A stretch of DNA of 64,000 nt from Lutraria lutraria (lineage: Eukaryota > Mollusca > Bivalvia > Venerida > Mactridae), in NCBI GenBank assembly GCA_964023205.1, contig OZ026840.1, positions 13,496,454-13,560,453 on the forward strand, in the 5' to 3' direction. Of the stretch, positions 1 through 12,027 are shown one piece after another (position 1 is the stretch's first letter; each line of letters opens with the position of its first letter). A program made the position numbers and the translations under genes. Below the pieces are notes generated by a model. It searched no databases. It had not been told where the DNA came from and was given only the letters and a program-made list of their open reading frames with translations.

Positions 1-360
1 TACATGATATGTGTAATACACATTATAATGACAATCATGAGTATTTGACAAATGAATAAATTCATGTATATAGTTCACAAGCACAATGGTTATATCATAC
101 ACTACATCAATCAAATAGAATCAACCCTAAATGTTAACGAATTCACCATAAATCTGAGCACTATCATACAACCACATTGAACTTCAAATAGTCCCACAAC
201 AACTTATCTAGGCCATGCATTATTGATTTACTTACCTGTCAACTATTAAAAGATTCAGTCATCACTAATAGCCTATCAAATGGCCAGGATTAGCCAAACT
301 AGTAATAGACACTATAAACTAATACTCATAAGTGTAATTCGTCTAGAAAAATTAAAGAGG
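1..360 (-). mobile_element. Partial gypsy-type LTR, cut by the window edge
   Basis: The reverse complement of this stretch matches about 13,350-13,699 closely: base 1 pairs with 13,699 and the match continues to about base 340. The plus-strand copy follows a gypsy RNase H fragment, so both are probably LTRs of one family. The match fades beyond about 360. The outer end lies outside the window, so I cannot tell a solo LTR from the edge of a full element. Confidence 0.5.
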
Positions 361-916
361 GATAAATGTTAATGTTTGTCGTGCTGTGCATTGATTTACG
401 TACATGTTAATAAATTATACACTCTGAGAAAATTATTTGAAATAAGCCCTTTTGCCGTGGGAATAAATATGCAAAACAAAATAGGCATGGTGACACAGTG
501 ACGTAATTATACGCTCATTCCTATAACAAATACACATAGTGTGATATGATTGAATATATACTGAAGGACATGACTGGGGTATGAGTTAAAAGCATCGTAG
601 AAACATATATATACCAAAGACCATTCATCAAAGAACAATACAAATATGTGAATCATCATCTATAGGTCATATATGACGTAAAGGGTGACAGGAAGCACGC
701 ATTAGTCAGTAAACAATTTGTACTTGTAAACAATAAAGTCACTAAAACGCAACAATAAGTAGTACTGCTTCGATTTCTCTGTTGTTTTCAAAACTTAATA
801 TTAACTTTAAAAAGCAACACTTATTTGTAAGGTATGGTATCTTGTCTGTTAACATTTCGAACACACCTTGTGTATACAGTTTTCAATCTAAGTTCACAAG
901 TATACATGTAAATAGG
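361..916. other. No gene seen
   Basis: AT-rich sequence with no open frame of note and no clear repeat. It may contain further diverged LTR sequence continuing from the window edge, but I could not align it. Confidence 0.5.
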
Positions 917-1158
917 ACCCGCTTCCGTGGTCGACTGTAAGGTCGCTGACTTCAAATGACTGTAACCTCTCACTGATAGAGGATATTGTGTTTGAGCCCC
1001 GTTACAGACGATGTCTCTTTACGTGACAAAGTAGGCAGTTGCTGACGAAGGATGGGAGTCTAGTACTGGTTCTTTCCAGAAACGACGGTTAAGTAAACTG
1101 TCCGCCCAATACAACTGCCTGTTGAAAGGGGGGGGGGGGGTAAACTAAAAACAAACAC
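917..1158 (+). mobile_element. tRNA-derived SINE-like element
   Basis: The stretch shares its core with 17,450-17,700: a 'ctcactgatagag' block, a degenerate B-box (tgtttgagcccc near 989), a 'ctagtactggttctt' core and a 'gtgaac/gtaaactg-ccgcc' block, ending in an A/C-rich tail. A run of 13 G lies at about 1,128-1,140. The B-box followed by a conserved core resembles bivalve tRNA-derived SINEs. The family name is not assigned. Confidence 0.6.
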
Positions 1159-1162
1159 ACAA

Positions 1163-3385
1163 GGTCCATTCTCACACAACTTGGACAATTGAGTAAAAAA
1201 AACACGATTTTTCTGTACTCCCAGAACTTACTCATTTCCTTAGCATCATATCAGGATACATATAAACTACTGATTTCCAAAATTTTACCAGCAACATATT
1301 AACATTTTTCGAGATTCGGATGTTTAATTGGTCTTGTTGCTGTATTTTTTACTGCATTTTTAAACAGTACCCATGATAGTTCGATGTTATATAACTATGA
1401 ATTGGTATAACTTTTGTACAAGTAACCAATAAATATCTGTGCAAAATAGGATAAAATATGATACAAGCTCGCGATTTCCCCCCTTGAGTGAGGAATACTT
1501 GGATTATGTCATGCTTTTTGAAAATATATTAATAATTTTTACTTCATTTTTGAAAAACTTTGTATAAAGTTGTGAAATAAAACCACTTTAAAGAAGATAA
1601 ATGTATTTGAACTATTTAATCGAAACAAGTATATGCTTACGATGGTGAAAGCGAATATATTACTCGTCAGACAAACTGATTGAACTTATCACACGAATGA
1701 AATGTTGTCCCGTTGATTATTCAAGAGTTGTCCCGTAGATTATAATTCTTTGCGAATTGGACTTCGCCATAATGCAAATACGAATATGCATGGTTGCGAA
1801 TATAATAGTATATGCATCAATTCGATAACTAACCAACATGGCTGAAAATTCATAGATTTGTTGTACGTAATCAACGGGACAACTCTTGAATAATCAACGG
1901 GACAACTGCATTTCTCCGTTCCACTTAAATGTGTTATCAGTTTTGCTCGATATGGTACGGGGATACTAAACGCAAGACACTGCAAAATACTTATATACAT
2001 CTTTTTTATACTTTAAGTGCAGTTTGTATTAATATTGAACAATTATATTTTACAAAGATGTAAATACTGACCTACATCGAATATGATTGCGTGCTAAATG
2101 CACTCTACACATCTAATCAGACATTATTACACCAAATTTACTTGTGTATTTGAATTCTGCATGCTGTCCGAACATATTTAGAAATTAATAAATTTACATA
2201 AATACTAAACAAATTGTTACTGTTATTATCAAAATGTTAGTCCAATAAAAAATCAACGGGACAATCACTTCGTAATCAACGAGGCCTTCATTACATAGCA
2301 CGGAAAACGTCTATGAGACTTTATAAAATAGGGCAGTGGCTTGAAAACGGTATATTAATAAGTCAACAAGCAAAATCAGTAACAACTTATAAATTATAAG
2401 CTATTCACCACTTTAGACGATATCAACCCTTACTCGCCTCAAAAACGAAGTTTAGGCGGGTGCGTTTTTACCGGTTTTTATCTGAAATCGATGGCAGACG
2501 ACCATTATAAACATATGGTTGACGTTTTGAAGCATATATGAGCCCAAATGTATATTATAGCGGCAAGAATGTGCAAGATTTAGTCCTATCTTGACAGTGT
2601 GTGTCCCGTTGCTTACGTCCCGTTGCTTATGTTAATTTCAAATTTCTAGATTCTGACACAGCAAAATAGAATATTTTTTACACGTATGAAGAAAAGTTTC
2701 TGCAATACCTTGGTGGGGAATATAGCTCGTCATGTTAAGCTTTTATACCATCTTTATATGCAATGATATGCATTTCAATTCAGTTTTTGCTACGGACTCG
2801 TTGATTATTGCATCAAAATTACGGTAGTAAATTCGGATTTCATGACCGATCCTTTGTTCTCGTATAATACGTAGATATAAATTGAAACCAACATTCATTT
2901 TATTACATTTTACGAATTCAAAAAGCACATTAACTATGTCAAAAGTTATTCTTTTGTACATTAAGACTTGAGTGTTAAATGTTGTCCCGTTGATTTCGAT
3001 AATTTGGAGACACGACCCAAAATGTGTGCATTTTCGTTAATTGATAGATTTTTAAAAAACAAATAGTTCAGCTGGCTGGCACTCATTACTAACAACGAAA
3101 TATATTCGGTACTGTGCTGGAGTTATGTCGTAGCTGTTTTACAGGATGGATTTTATTTTGTATTATGTACCTGGAGACACAGCATTTTAGACGCACCTGC
3201 ATAACTATTCCTTCTTAATATAGACCAAAACAGCTATTTATTCACCAAAATGTAAGCTCATTTTTAAGTATTCATATTAATTGTTCACACGAAACAAAGT
3301 GTTAACTTTTTTTCCTTTTCATTGAAAATCGTCATCATTTTCTATACTGAGGACATCAATTGTCCAAGTTGTGTGAGAATGGGCC
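1163..3385. mobile_element. Element A: 2.2-kb terminal-inverted-repeat element, copy 1
   Basis: The left end (1,163-1,190, starting GGTCCATTCTCACACAA) and the right end (3,358-3,385) are inverted copies matching at 27 of 28 bases. The flanks read ACAA on both sides (1,159-1,162 and 3,386-3,389), fitting a 4-bp target-site duplication. Bases 1,163-2,924 recur almost unchanged at 26,958-28,720. There is no credible coding frame, so this looks like a non-autonomous DNA transposon. The motif TTGTCCCGTTGATTA or its complement recurs at about 1,705, 1,728, 1,868, 1,891, 2,250, 2,271, 2,602, 2,617 and 2,981. I do not recognise the superfamily. Confidence 0.65.
1703..1907. repeat. Internal inverted repeat of element A
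   Basis: The segment 1,703-1,742 is nearly the reverse complement of 1,868-1,907. Each arm holds two copies of the TTGTCCCGTTGATTA-like motif, and the spacer is about 125 bp. The same structure exists in the second element copy near 27,498-27,702, so it belongs to the element. Confidence 0.7.
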
Positions 3386-3530
3386 ACAAGATACATGCAA
3401 ATGGAAAGGAACACGAATGAAAACGAACACAACGTCTAACAAAAAAATATATGCAAAAAACAAACAATTGCTGATATAATCCCAAGATAAATATTACCGA
3501 CGAAACAAGCCCCTTTTCTTCTAAAAACAC

Positions 3531-3795
3531 TCATTTCGCTGTGAATTTTGCTTTTGTAAACTTGTAATATATAGAGCGCGTGACGTCACTTCATGCCGTG
3601 TGCATAGTATGACTGCGGGAAAACACAGCTGTTCGATAAATAGTATTTTTTCAATGATATTGAAAAAAATACGATAGTGGCTTTGGAAACATGTTTTCTT
3701 GCTATAAAGTATGCAGGGAGGAAAACACACCGGATTCCTCTGTTATAGAACAAACAGAAACTATTACGACCGATAAATTTATATGATTATTGGAC
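3531..3795 (-). mobile_element. Short MITE-like element, copy 1
   Basis: About 265 bp that recur, in inverted orientation and interrupted, at 38,824-39,013 plus 41,526-41,625. The right end reads CCGATAAATTTATATGATTATTGGAC followed by TTTAA, the same 5-bp target duplication seen at the other copy. The left end lacks roughly 20 bases present in copy 2 and no left TTTAA is visible, so this copy appears clipped. Non-coding. Confidence 0.6.
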
Positions 3796-3800
3796 TTTAA

Positions 3801-6117
3801 TATCTGCAATTTGGAACAAGATAGTCTGTATTTTGAACAGCATTTTACCGGCACTGAAATTTACTCTCATGTTGGCCTTCAACTACTGATGCTTTCTATG
3901 TGCACATTCAATACTTTTTTTGATATGTCAGAATTTGAAAAATATATAAATTTAATACATGTATGTATGTTTTTTGAAATCTATTGAAACATATTAATCG
4001 AGACTCAAATACTTGTGACTTTCAATGATTTAGAGACTTGTAGATTTATACATTTACCTAAATGCATCTTTGGTGGTTTAATGCAGTGCTCCAGATGATT
4101 ATTGAGGACCATGAGTATTTCACTCACTTCATATGGATATGAATAAGACTGCAAAATCAAAACAATCAAATGAGTAATTTGCAAACAATCACACTTTTGG
4201 CACGTTTGGTAAACACTGCATGCATCAGTGCCGGTATACCCGCTGCTGTGCACCATCCAAAACGTAAACAAAAAGCCGCCATCTTTGATGAAAAGGGTAA
4301 TTTTTTTTGCTTATTTCTTCGATTTCGCTTTTCTTTCAAATTTCTGCTATAGCAAAGAACATGCTACACAATTTTCTGGACAGACTGATACCAATAGTAT
4401 TTACAAGGTACCTCTGATGTAGTAGTTACCTTGGACAAGAAAATCGAAGCGAGAGAAAAATTCCGTGGTGCACAGCAGCTCATTTAGTATTTTTCGATCT
4501 TTTTGTCCAGCAAAATGGACTTGTTCGCATAGCGATGCACATTTTATCCATAAGTTGTAATACAGGTGCTTAAAATTAGACTTTTGGTACACACAACAAC
4601 GTATTTTCTAGTATAAAGAATTGCTGAGTTATTTGGTGGACAGCAGCGTAGGAATAAGAAGGGTGGACAGCAGCGAAAACGGGTGCACAGCAGGAGCTTT
4701 TTTGCGTACTTGAGAATCATAAATTTGTTTCTCCAAAATCAAGACTGCTCCTATATAACCCTACATGTATCAATATAAACACTAAGTCCAGCATACATAA
4801 TTATTTGAAATTATAAGGATTGGATATGTTTCAATAGCTACTATATATAGTATATGTGTTTTTTATTCAATCAGGAATTACCAGTTCGACCAAAGCCAAA
4901 GGAAGTGAATTACTGGGTGATGGAAATATGAACATGTAACGATTGAGAGGAACGCAAGGGCAAGATGCAACATGTTCAAGATGATACTTTAATATCCGAT
5001 GATTGTTATGTTTGATGTGACATCAATTGGAGAACAATATCTAGTGTTTAGAATATTGATAAAACATTGTAAAGTGCAGTATACGGACTTTATTGCATCA
5101 AATTGTCAAATATTGTACATGTAGTTGTTGTATGAAATGAACGTTCGCATATCTTTGTATATTCACTTTATAATAGGCTATAAGTATTTTAATAAGAAAT
5201 ATAAAAATAATGTAGTTTACAATACAACTTGCGTGATGAGAAATATAGATACCAAGTTTTTATAGCATATGGCTCTCAGGTTTTTGACCGAAGTAGTTTC
5301 AAATGACAATATTTGACCCCTTGGATAGCTGCATTTTCCTATTGAGGATAGGTTTGTACAATTATAAAATTAATGTATATGCATGATTTGGAAGGGTTTT
5401 TACTTTACTATGTTCATGTATCTGTTCATAATTTTACACCATGTTTAACCGTTTAGAAAATGAAAAATAAAATAAAAGCATGTACAATTATAATTTGACT
5501 TTTCTCCAAAATCTATGTGCCATTTGTTTGATTCTTTTCATCAGTTCTTCCATATTGAACTATTCTGCCGAAATATACGGATACACCAAATAAAAAAAAA
5601 CATGAACTTTTGCAAAAGATTTCTTAACGTTTGTATTTCAACAAGTAATTGGGCGATCTTTGGCGATTCGGGTCGCATGCCTCTGTGTGTAAACTGTTTT
5701 ATTAATATTCTAAAAGATTGTTCAAATTGTTGAATTCCAATATTTGTGTAATATCTAATTTGTATAATGTTTCATTGTGTAGTGTTACATCTGGTAAGAC
5801 TATCACTGGTGTACTAATGTTAAACTTATGTTGTACTCGTATGGTTCCGGTGAAATTTAGGTAATCAGTCAAGTATAATGAACAATGGTGAATGGTTTAT
5901 TCATTATTTTAAACAAAGGCTACTTTATGACTTCTGTCAGACTTGGAGATTTAACATTGATTACAATAACAAACTGTTTGTGTATAAATCTAAGACAGAA
6001 TTTTGTATATGAAATATACTTGGATACTCGATCGTAAGATTACAAACACTTTTACAAAACTTGAAATCGAAACCGGTGGACATGGTCGTTCAGGAATAAG
6101 TCAAGCACAACGTACTT
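3801..6117. other. No gene recognised; short motif cluster
   Basis: AT-rich, with only short frames of no recognisable identity. A motif close to GGTGCACAGCAGC occurs at about 4,467, 4,635, 4,662 and 4,682, and in reverse at about 4,242. An exon-like end may exist near 4,870-4,940 (CAG then about 60 open bases), but nothing identifies it. The rest, to 6,117, shows nothing. Confidence 0.4.
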
Positions 6118-6287
6118 GTGAAATAGAGGATCTTGAATGAGTGCTCATTCCTTACCGTTTTTATTAAACGAGTTGACTAAACAATATGACACGAGGCTCT
6201 GCCGAGCGTCATATTATTTTTGTGAACGAGTTTAATAAAAATGGTAAAGAATGAGCACGAATGTAAGATTCTATTTATCACATAACC
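6118..6287. mobile_element. Palindromic MITE-like element
   Basis: The arms 6,118-6,190 and 6,208-6,282 are imperfect inverted copies around a 17-bp loop that is itself GC-rich (acgaggctctgccgagc). This is a long snap-back structure typical of MITEs. The right end (atttatcacataacc, 6,273-6,287) is matched perfectly, inverted, at 7,064-7,078. Confidence 0.6.
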
Positions 6288-7078
6288 GTAAAAACGATCA
6301 CAGAAAATGAAACAGACTATAGGATGACCTATATACAAGACGTCTATTGTAGACTGTTCACTACTGAGCGCTACCGCTAAAAAGTAGTGCATGTTTCTAT
6401 TAATTAATCATTTGGCAATAAAATGCAAGATAAAACACATCAAATCGTTATTTCATTTACACAAAACATCATTTTATTAATATCATGAATATTGAAATCA
6501 TTTATAAAACAAACTAAACAACATTTAACGTAAATCCGCTATTCGTCCGTGACCTTGTCATAGATATGTGTACTGAAATGTTCACGAATGTCAATATTTA
6601 AAATACACATCATATTTCTCTTAGTTATTTAAACTGTGTATTGTAATCGTTTAGAAACGTGTAAATTGGATTTATTGAATCACTAGGAGAGGCCAGGTTA
6701 CAGAGTCTTCTCCTCGCAGAACTGGAGAAGAATCGGTTCGTCTGCTGTGTAGCGGGGGTTTCACTAAATGGTAGAAACCTTGTGCTTTCAATTTCAAATT
6801 CACAATCACTGTCACAGAGTCTAACAATATAAAAAGTTCCAAACCCTCGATACACACGTTCATTAACTACAGCTTTGCCTCGCCCATCAATGTTGACGAA
6901 ATTGCCTGGTACGAATCGAAAGTCGCCATGTTTACAAATATCGTAGTAGCGTAGTAATACAAAATATGCAAATGTATGATTTGGCTAATTTGAATGCTTA
7001 TTGCACGGTTTGGCAGTGCCGAACGATATTTACGGCACGGCTTTACGGCACTCCTGGACCGCAGGTTATGTGATAAAT
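6273..7078. repeat. 0.8-kb segment bounded by 15-bp perfect inverted repeats
   Basis: ATTTATCACATAACC at 6,273-6,287 is repeated in reverse at 7,064-7,078. The right side also contains a GC-rich inverted motif (cggcac...gtgccg). This could be one composite element, or two copies of the palindromic element's end that happen to bracket a unique segment. Confidence 0.45.
6625..6968 (-). pseudogene. Unidentified coding-like fragment
   Basis: An open minus-strand frame of about 113 codons ends at a TAA at 6,625. It has no in-frame ATG near its upstream end. The composition is protein-like: it includes RYYDICKHGDFRFVPGNFV, then RVYRGFGTFYIVRLCDSD, then a Ser/Arg-rich tail. It lies inside the inverted-repeat-bounded segment, so it could be transposon-derived, a captured host exon, or chance. 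I do not recognise the family. Confidence 0.3.
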
Positions 7079-8026
7079 ATGTGAGAATGGGCAGATAGAG
7101 GAATAAATTATTTTTATATTGGAGTGTAACATATATACTGCGATAGAAGACAATATTTACCCGAAAATTTATTTAAAAGGTCAGGCATGTTTAAATTAAT
7201 TGACTTGTGAAATTCGTCAGACCGAGAAACTTTGAACCATACTGGCCTATATTTATTGTGTGCTTTGGAGATGAGAGACAATTTAATGAATACATAAAGT
7301 ATCCCTTAAATTATCTCCACAATTCACGTTTGTACGTGACTGTAACTCACAATGGCAAAATGTACCAACCCTAACCCAAACCATAACCACACAACCACCC
7401 TCTGGTGTATACGGACAGATGGACCTCTGTAACTTACAATAATTTGAAAAGTGTCAAAGGGAACTGCATGAAACTTGAGTGTGATGAGTGGAAGAGGCTG
7501 ATCATGAACCATAACTCTGTTATGCATTATGAATGAATTATCCCCGTTTTTTTTAATTAGAAAATTTGATACGGTTACTTACACTTACTTTAAAAGTACC
7601 AAAAGGGAGCAGAATGAAACCTTAAATCTAGGTAGAGCATGATGAATGGAAGTGCAGTGAGCAAGAATCATAACCATACATAGCATTTTGACTGAATTGT
7701 CCTCCTTTTTAAAAATTGAAAAGAACAATTGTCACTATTACCAGAGACATAGACAACAGAGATAAGCAATTTCAGTTATTGCCTAAGTAATATCGCATGT
7801 GACTATAACATTTCTAAAATACTGCTGATTTTGTAGCAAATAAAACATACATAAATGTTATATTTTCTGAAAGTTTATTATTTAAACTATTGATGCTGTT
7901 TTTCAAATATCAATTTTGACTGACGAGTTTTATTAGTATTATTAGCCAACGTACGCCTACGCCACATTACGAACTATTTGCTTAACATGTCCTTAAATTT
8001 GCCTTCTTTGTACACTTACCGCATTA
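7079..8026. other. Non-coding, with a diverged tandem repeat
   Basis: Two diverged copies of a roughly 170-bp unit lie at about 7,420-7,545 and 7,600-7,720. Each reads approximately 'gg(g)a(a)c/g-tg(c)atgaaac ... atgatga(g)tggaag ... aaccata ... tgaatt-tcc'. No gene is visible. Confidence 0.4.
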
Positions 8027-8090
8027 TTAATGGCCAAGCGTCGTACACCGATATTTTAGTTAGGTTTGTTAGGTAAAGTTCATATTGTAT
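8027..8090 (-). mobile_element. LINE-A 5' remnant at the duplication edge
   Basis: On the minus strand this matches the sequence spanning the 5' leader and first codons of LINE-A ORF1 at 30,140-30,230 (including the bases encoding YDAWPLI). At 8,026 the similarity stops abruptly, inside the reading frame. Unit 1 therefore keeps only the LINE's front end. Confidence 0.6.
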
Positions 8091-10734
8091 TTATGCTTTG
8101 TATTTCTCCTCCACCGCCCATTTATAATGTTATTCCTTTGTCCGGAAATAATCCTAATTTCTAGGTATAACATATTTGTCATTTCCCCATGTTGTATATA
8201 TGTACCTGGGAGAAAAATAAAGTTGTGTTCTGTTCTTCAAAAAATATATTACATCCCTGTTTATACCACCTACTTATGCCATTTAATAAATATCTAGTGG
8301 TACCAATTTTTTCAGGATGATCACATTCTAGTGGGCAAATCTAAATATTAACTGAGAAAAAATGTAACAAAATATTATTTCAAACAGAGGTCAAATGATT
8401 TATATATGTACAATGTATGTTATTTGTTTTTTTTAGTTTAACCTGCTACAAAATTGACGAAACGCTGTCACACGTGATATTTCAATTTTCCTGTCTCTGT
8501 TATCCATGTCTCTGCTTTTACTGTTACTTAAAATTACTTTAAAAGTATCAAAGGCAACTGCGTGAAACTTTTGCTTTAGCCAACTGACAAAAATATTTGG
8601 CGGGGAATTTCAGTTGGACGAATTTGCTAGTTTTTCTTGTTTGTGTGTTGTGTTTCTTATCTTATATTTGTTTGATCTTGAAATGATTTGTTTTATCATG
8701 TTCTGGATCATTAACACATGTTTAAATTCATGAATAAAATACATGTTCCGTTCTGTATACACCAATTAATTCATTTAGATTCAAGTCGTCCTTGCTATAA
8801 TTAAGCCAGGTTAATGGATCGACCCATAACAATTATTAATCGTAGATTTTCTGCTGTCAGTATGGATCTTCACACTGTTTCAGGCTAATATGATAACTCG
8901 ATGACATTAATTAAAGCTGATGTTTTGATTTGACTGAACTTAAAGAAATTTAAAGACGAAAAAAAAAGATTCTGCTGGAAAAAAACACGCAGGAAAAATC
9001 ACAAAAGTTGATTAAATTTGAGTCCATTTATTCATAAAAATATATTTCATTTATTCACTGACAAGAGAAGCCAAATTTATCTTCAACTTCGTTTTCATGA
9101 ACCTTTTATAAATGTTCTCTCGATCATTTTGTGATACATTCCCGCCGTCTTTCGATTAATTTTGCGAAAAAAAAGAATAACTTATTGAAGTTACATATCG
9201 ATTTATTCAAATGAAATTAAATGTTATCAATTCGTTTATCAAAGATAGCAAATCCTCAAGTGAACTTTGTAGATATTCCGTCGACCGTCTTCTCTGTTCT
9301 CTGTATTATTTGGATGTATAACATATAAATAATAGAATTCTTGATTTGATATTTATTATATAAATATCACATTTCTGAGAGGAAGTTATTAGAAATTGTC
9401 ATCACGAGAAAAATAATTTTGACTGAGGCAGCGCCTTTTATTTTTAGTAACGCCCTCTCAGAAATCTAATATTTATTTTATTATACGGAATATTTCATAG
9501 AAAAATATAAATATGAGAAATAAGAAAAATATGACGTCACAACATCTTGATAAGCAATAATATTACATAGACTATCAAGCTTTTACTAGCACTTCAAATT
9601 CAGTAAACGAAATTTTGGTCCACTTAAATGTATTTTCAAAAAGAATGTACAATCTAGAACATAATAATTTTATTATGAACAATTCGACAAATATGACATG
9701 GACATGGAAAATGTGTTTGAACTGTACGCGCCTTATTTCTGCGCGTGTGTTATTACAGTGTGTTATTACAAATTAATGCCCGCTCAGGTATAGTCGTCTT
9801 TACATTGGACACGTAAGGTATAATAACATATATTAATGTATACATCTTCTCCCTGAAGTGTATTTATAAAATTATCATATTTTGAGCATGTATATTACAT
9901 AAGTATGTATGTTGCCAATGTATATGATTGTAGATATGTTGTTGTCCTCATGGACCAGTTGGCCCAAAGGATCTGAAAATAAAGTATCTGTTATCTTGTC
10001 ACAGAACGGTGACCCCGGTTTATCAAAGTTGTAACAGCAAAATGAATGCGTCAAACTTTAAAGTGAATATAAATTCATGTGTTGTAACTGTTATGGTAAG
10101 ATAGTACATACTCATGAATAAATACGTTTGATTTGAATCAGGTACGCATATGAAGTTAATATATTAAAGTTGTTATGTAAATAGACAATGTTTAACAGAA
10201 TTTTTGTTTCTGGTTACCCGCCCGCCCTTATATTTCCCAGCGATCCGTTTAATTAGGAACGGAACACATCTCACTTTTTTGTATTTCTACACCCTTCAAC
10301 AGCCAAAAAGCCCGGACCAACATACCCTATTTTTAATGAGCATGTAACCAGAAGCAAAACAAACATGGTCCTAAGTTTGCACTGAGTGACCTATCAAATG
10401 CATTAATACAAAGACAACAGCCAAATTATTTAAGCCCTAGATGCCTAAAATATAAAATAAAGATTTGCAACCTGACAATGTTGAATAAAAAAATTTCCAT
10501 TAGATGTGATTTCAGCTTAGTGGAGGAGGAAGACCCAAGGTTTACTCCTGGATAAAAGCATCAGTCTTCCGGAAGTAAGCTGGGCAGCATCCTTACATGT
10601 GGAATTTGTCTGGAGCCGGATTGGATACGAACTCAAAGCCGTGTTGGGTTCGTGATAACTAATAAGAGACCACAACTACGTAATTGACCATAGATGCCTC
10701 TTCTAGTAGGCAATAGTTTCATGTCATACTCATA
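8091..10734. other. Gene-free block shared by both duplication units
   Basis: About 2.6 kb of AT-rich sequence alignable with 33,265-36,160. It has no convincing open frame. Dispersed-repeat character is suggested by stretches such as 'aattactttaaaagtatcaaaggcaactgcgtgaaac', which resembles the motif near 7,590. Similarity to the other unit here looks uniform and non-coding (indels throughout). Confidence 0.6.
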
Positions 10735-11260
10735 TACGTATGATATGTAAGCCCGAAATTGGATGCTTCAGTCTTCTATGGTGTTGATTTTGATATGGTG
10801 TAAAAGCCCGAAGTTAGGCACTTAATTTACCCGGTTTCTTAGATTCTATGGTCATATACAAATGTAGATATGGTCTTTAACCCGAAATTAGACGTTATAT
10901 AGTCACTTGACTAACATGATGTGCATATGTATATGGTCTATAAGCCCGAAATAAGGCGTTTTTATCACCTGACTTCTATGGTGTCATTATAGATGAGGTA
11001 TATAAACTCCAAATGAGACGATTCTGTCATGTGACCTCTGTAGTATGCATACATAGATATGGTCGAGAAATGAGACTCTTTAGGCAGCAAGCTTCTATGA
11101 TTCGCATTAAGATATGGCATATAATCCGAAATGAGACGACCCTGTCACATGATTTCTGTGGTGTGCGTACTCGTATAAGGCCGAAATGAGACGATTGAAT
11201 CACCTAACTTCTGTGTTGTGCGTATAGATATGGTCTACAAAACTGAAAACAGAGGAATTA
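10735..11260. repeat. Degenerate minisatellite of about 65 bp
   Basis: About eight diverged units follow the pattern 'atagatatggtctataa-(g)cccgaaat(g)agacg-ttagtcacctgacttctatggtgtgcat'. Unit length varies because of indels. A matching array of about six units lies at 36,160-36,530 in duplication unit 2, so the array predates the duplication. Confidence 0.65.
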
Positions 11261-12027
11261 GATATCATGAAGATATCTTATTATCTTAAGATTTTGAGAG
11301 ACTATAAATTTCTTTGTTATTTTTTTGTTAAGGTTGATGTGACTTAAATAACTTTAATAAGTTTGAAATGGATATAAGGCCATTAAATCATCCAAACAAC
11401 TTCTTAATGAATACATATCACCATCATATTATAACCTTGTGCCACATGTGAGAAGTTTCTGACCATTATCTTACCTACTCCCTAAATTCATACAGTGACT
11501 TGAGAAATGCAGCATTTTTCTTTCAACCAAATGATGATATTCAAAAACGATTTAATATTTGACCATTCAAATTCTCTTGGCAATGACTACTAAAGGTGAA
11601 GGTTGCCACACCACCGAGTTTGACCAATCGTTGAAACTTACCTTCCCGGACCGGCACGAAAATGGTACGGCGTTTAAACTGTGTGATCATGGCAGTTGAA
11701 AAGCAAAATTGGACGAAAGCGTGAAATATTGAATGGTAATGCCATACGATTGGATGCTGGTAAAAGAACAATTATTTCTGCGTCGAATAAGACAAGTCTT
11801 TTAAGAATCGGTTCAGAACCTTGGTGAACACGACCGGTGTGATTTTTGAGCACATGGGTTCCATACCTTTACTATATAATATATATATGGTGAAAACATA
11901 TTTTGTATTTTCAACTTTGTTTTGTTGTAAGTTATAAAGTAAAATATTTGACAGTGTTTAAGAGTGTAAAAAGAAGTCAAGGGTAGAAGAGGGTCTGCGG
12001 GGGGGGGGCATCACATGCCAGTAGCCT
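11261..12027. other. No gene seen
   Basis: Partly alignable with 36,640-37,045 (for example 'gacgaaagcgtgaaat' and 'cggttcagaa...gaacacgac-ggtgtgattttt'). Unit-1-specific sequence starts near 11,900, where the gypsy insertion begins. A G run of about 10 lies near 12,000. Confidence 0.5.

Noticed and set aside
1740..2000. 86-codon frame also found at 27,535-27,837
   Set aside because: It is repeated only because element A is repeated; its reading passes through the inverted motif repeats and shows no protein-like features.
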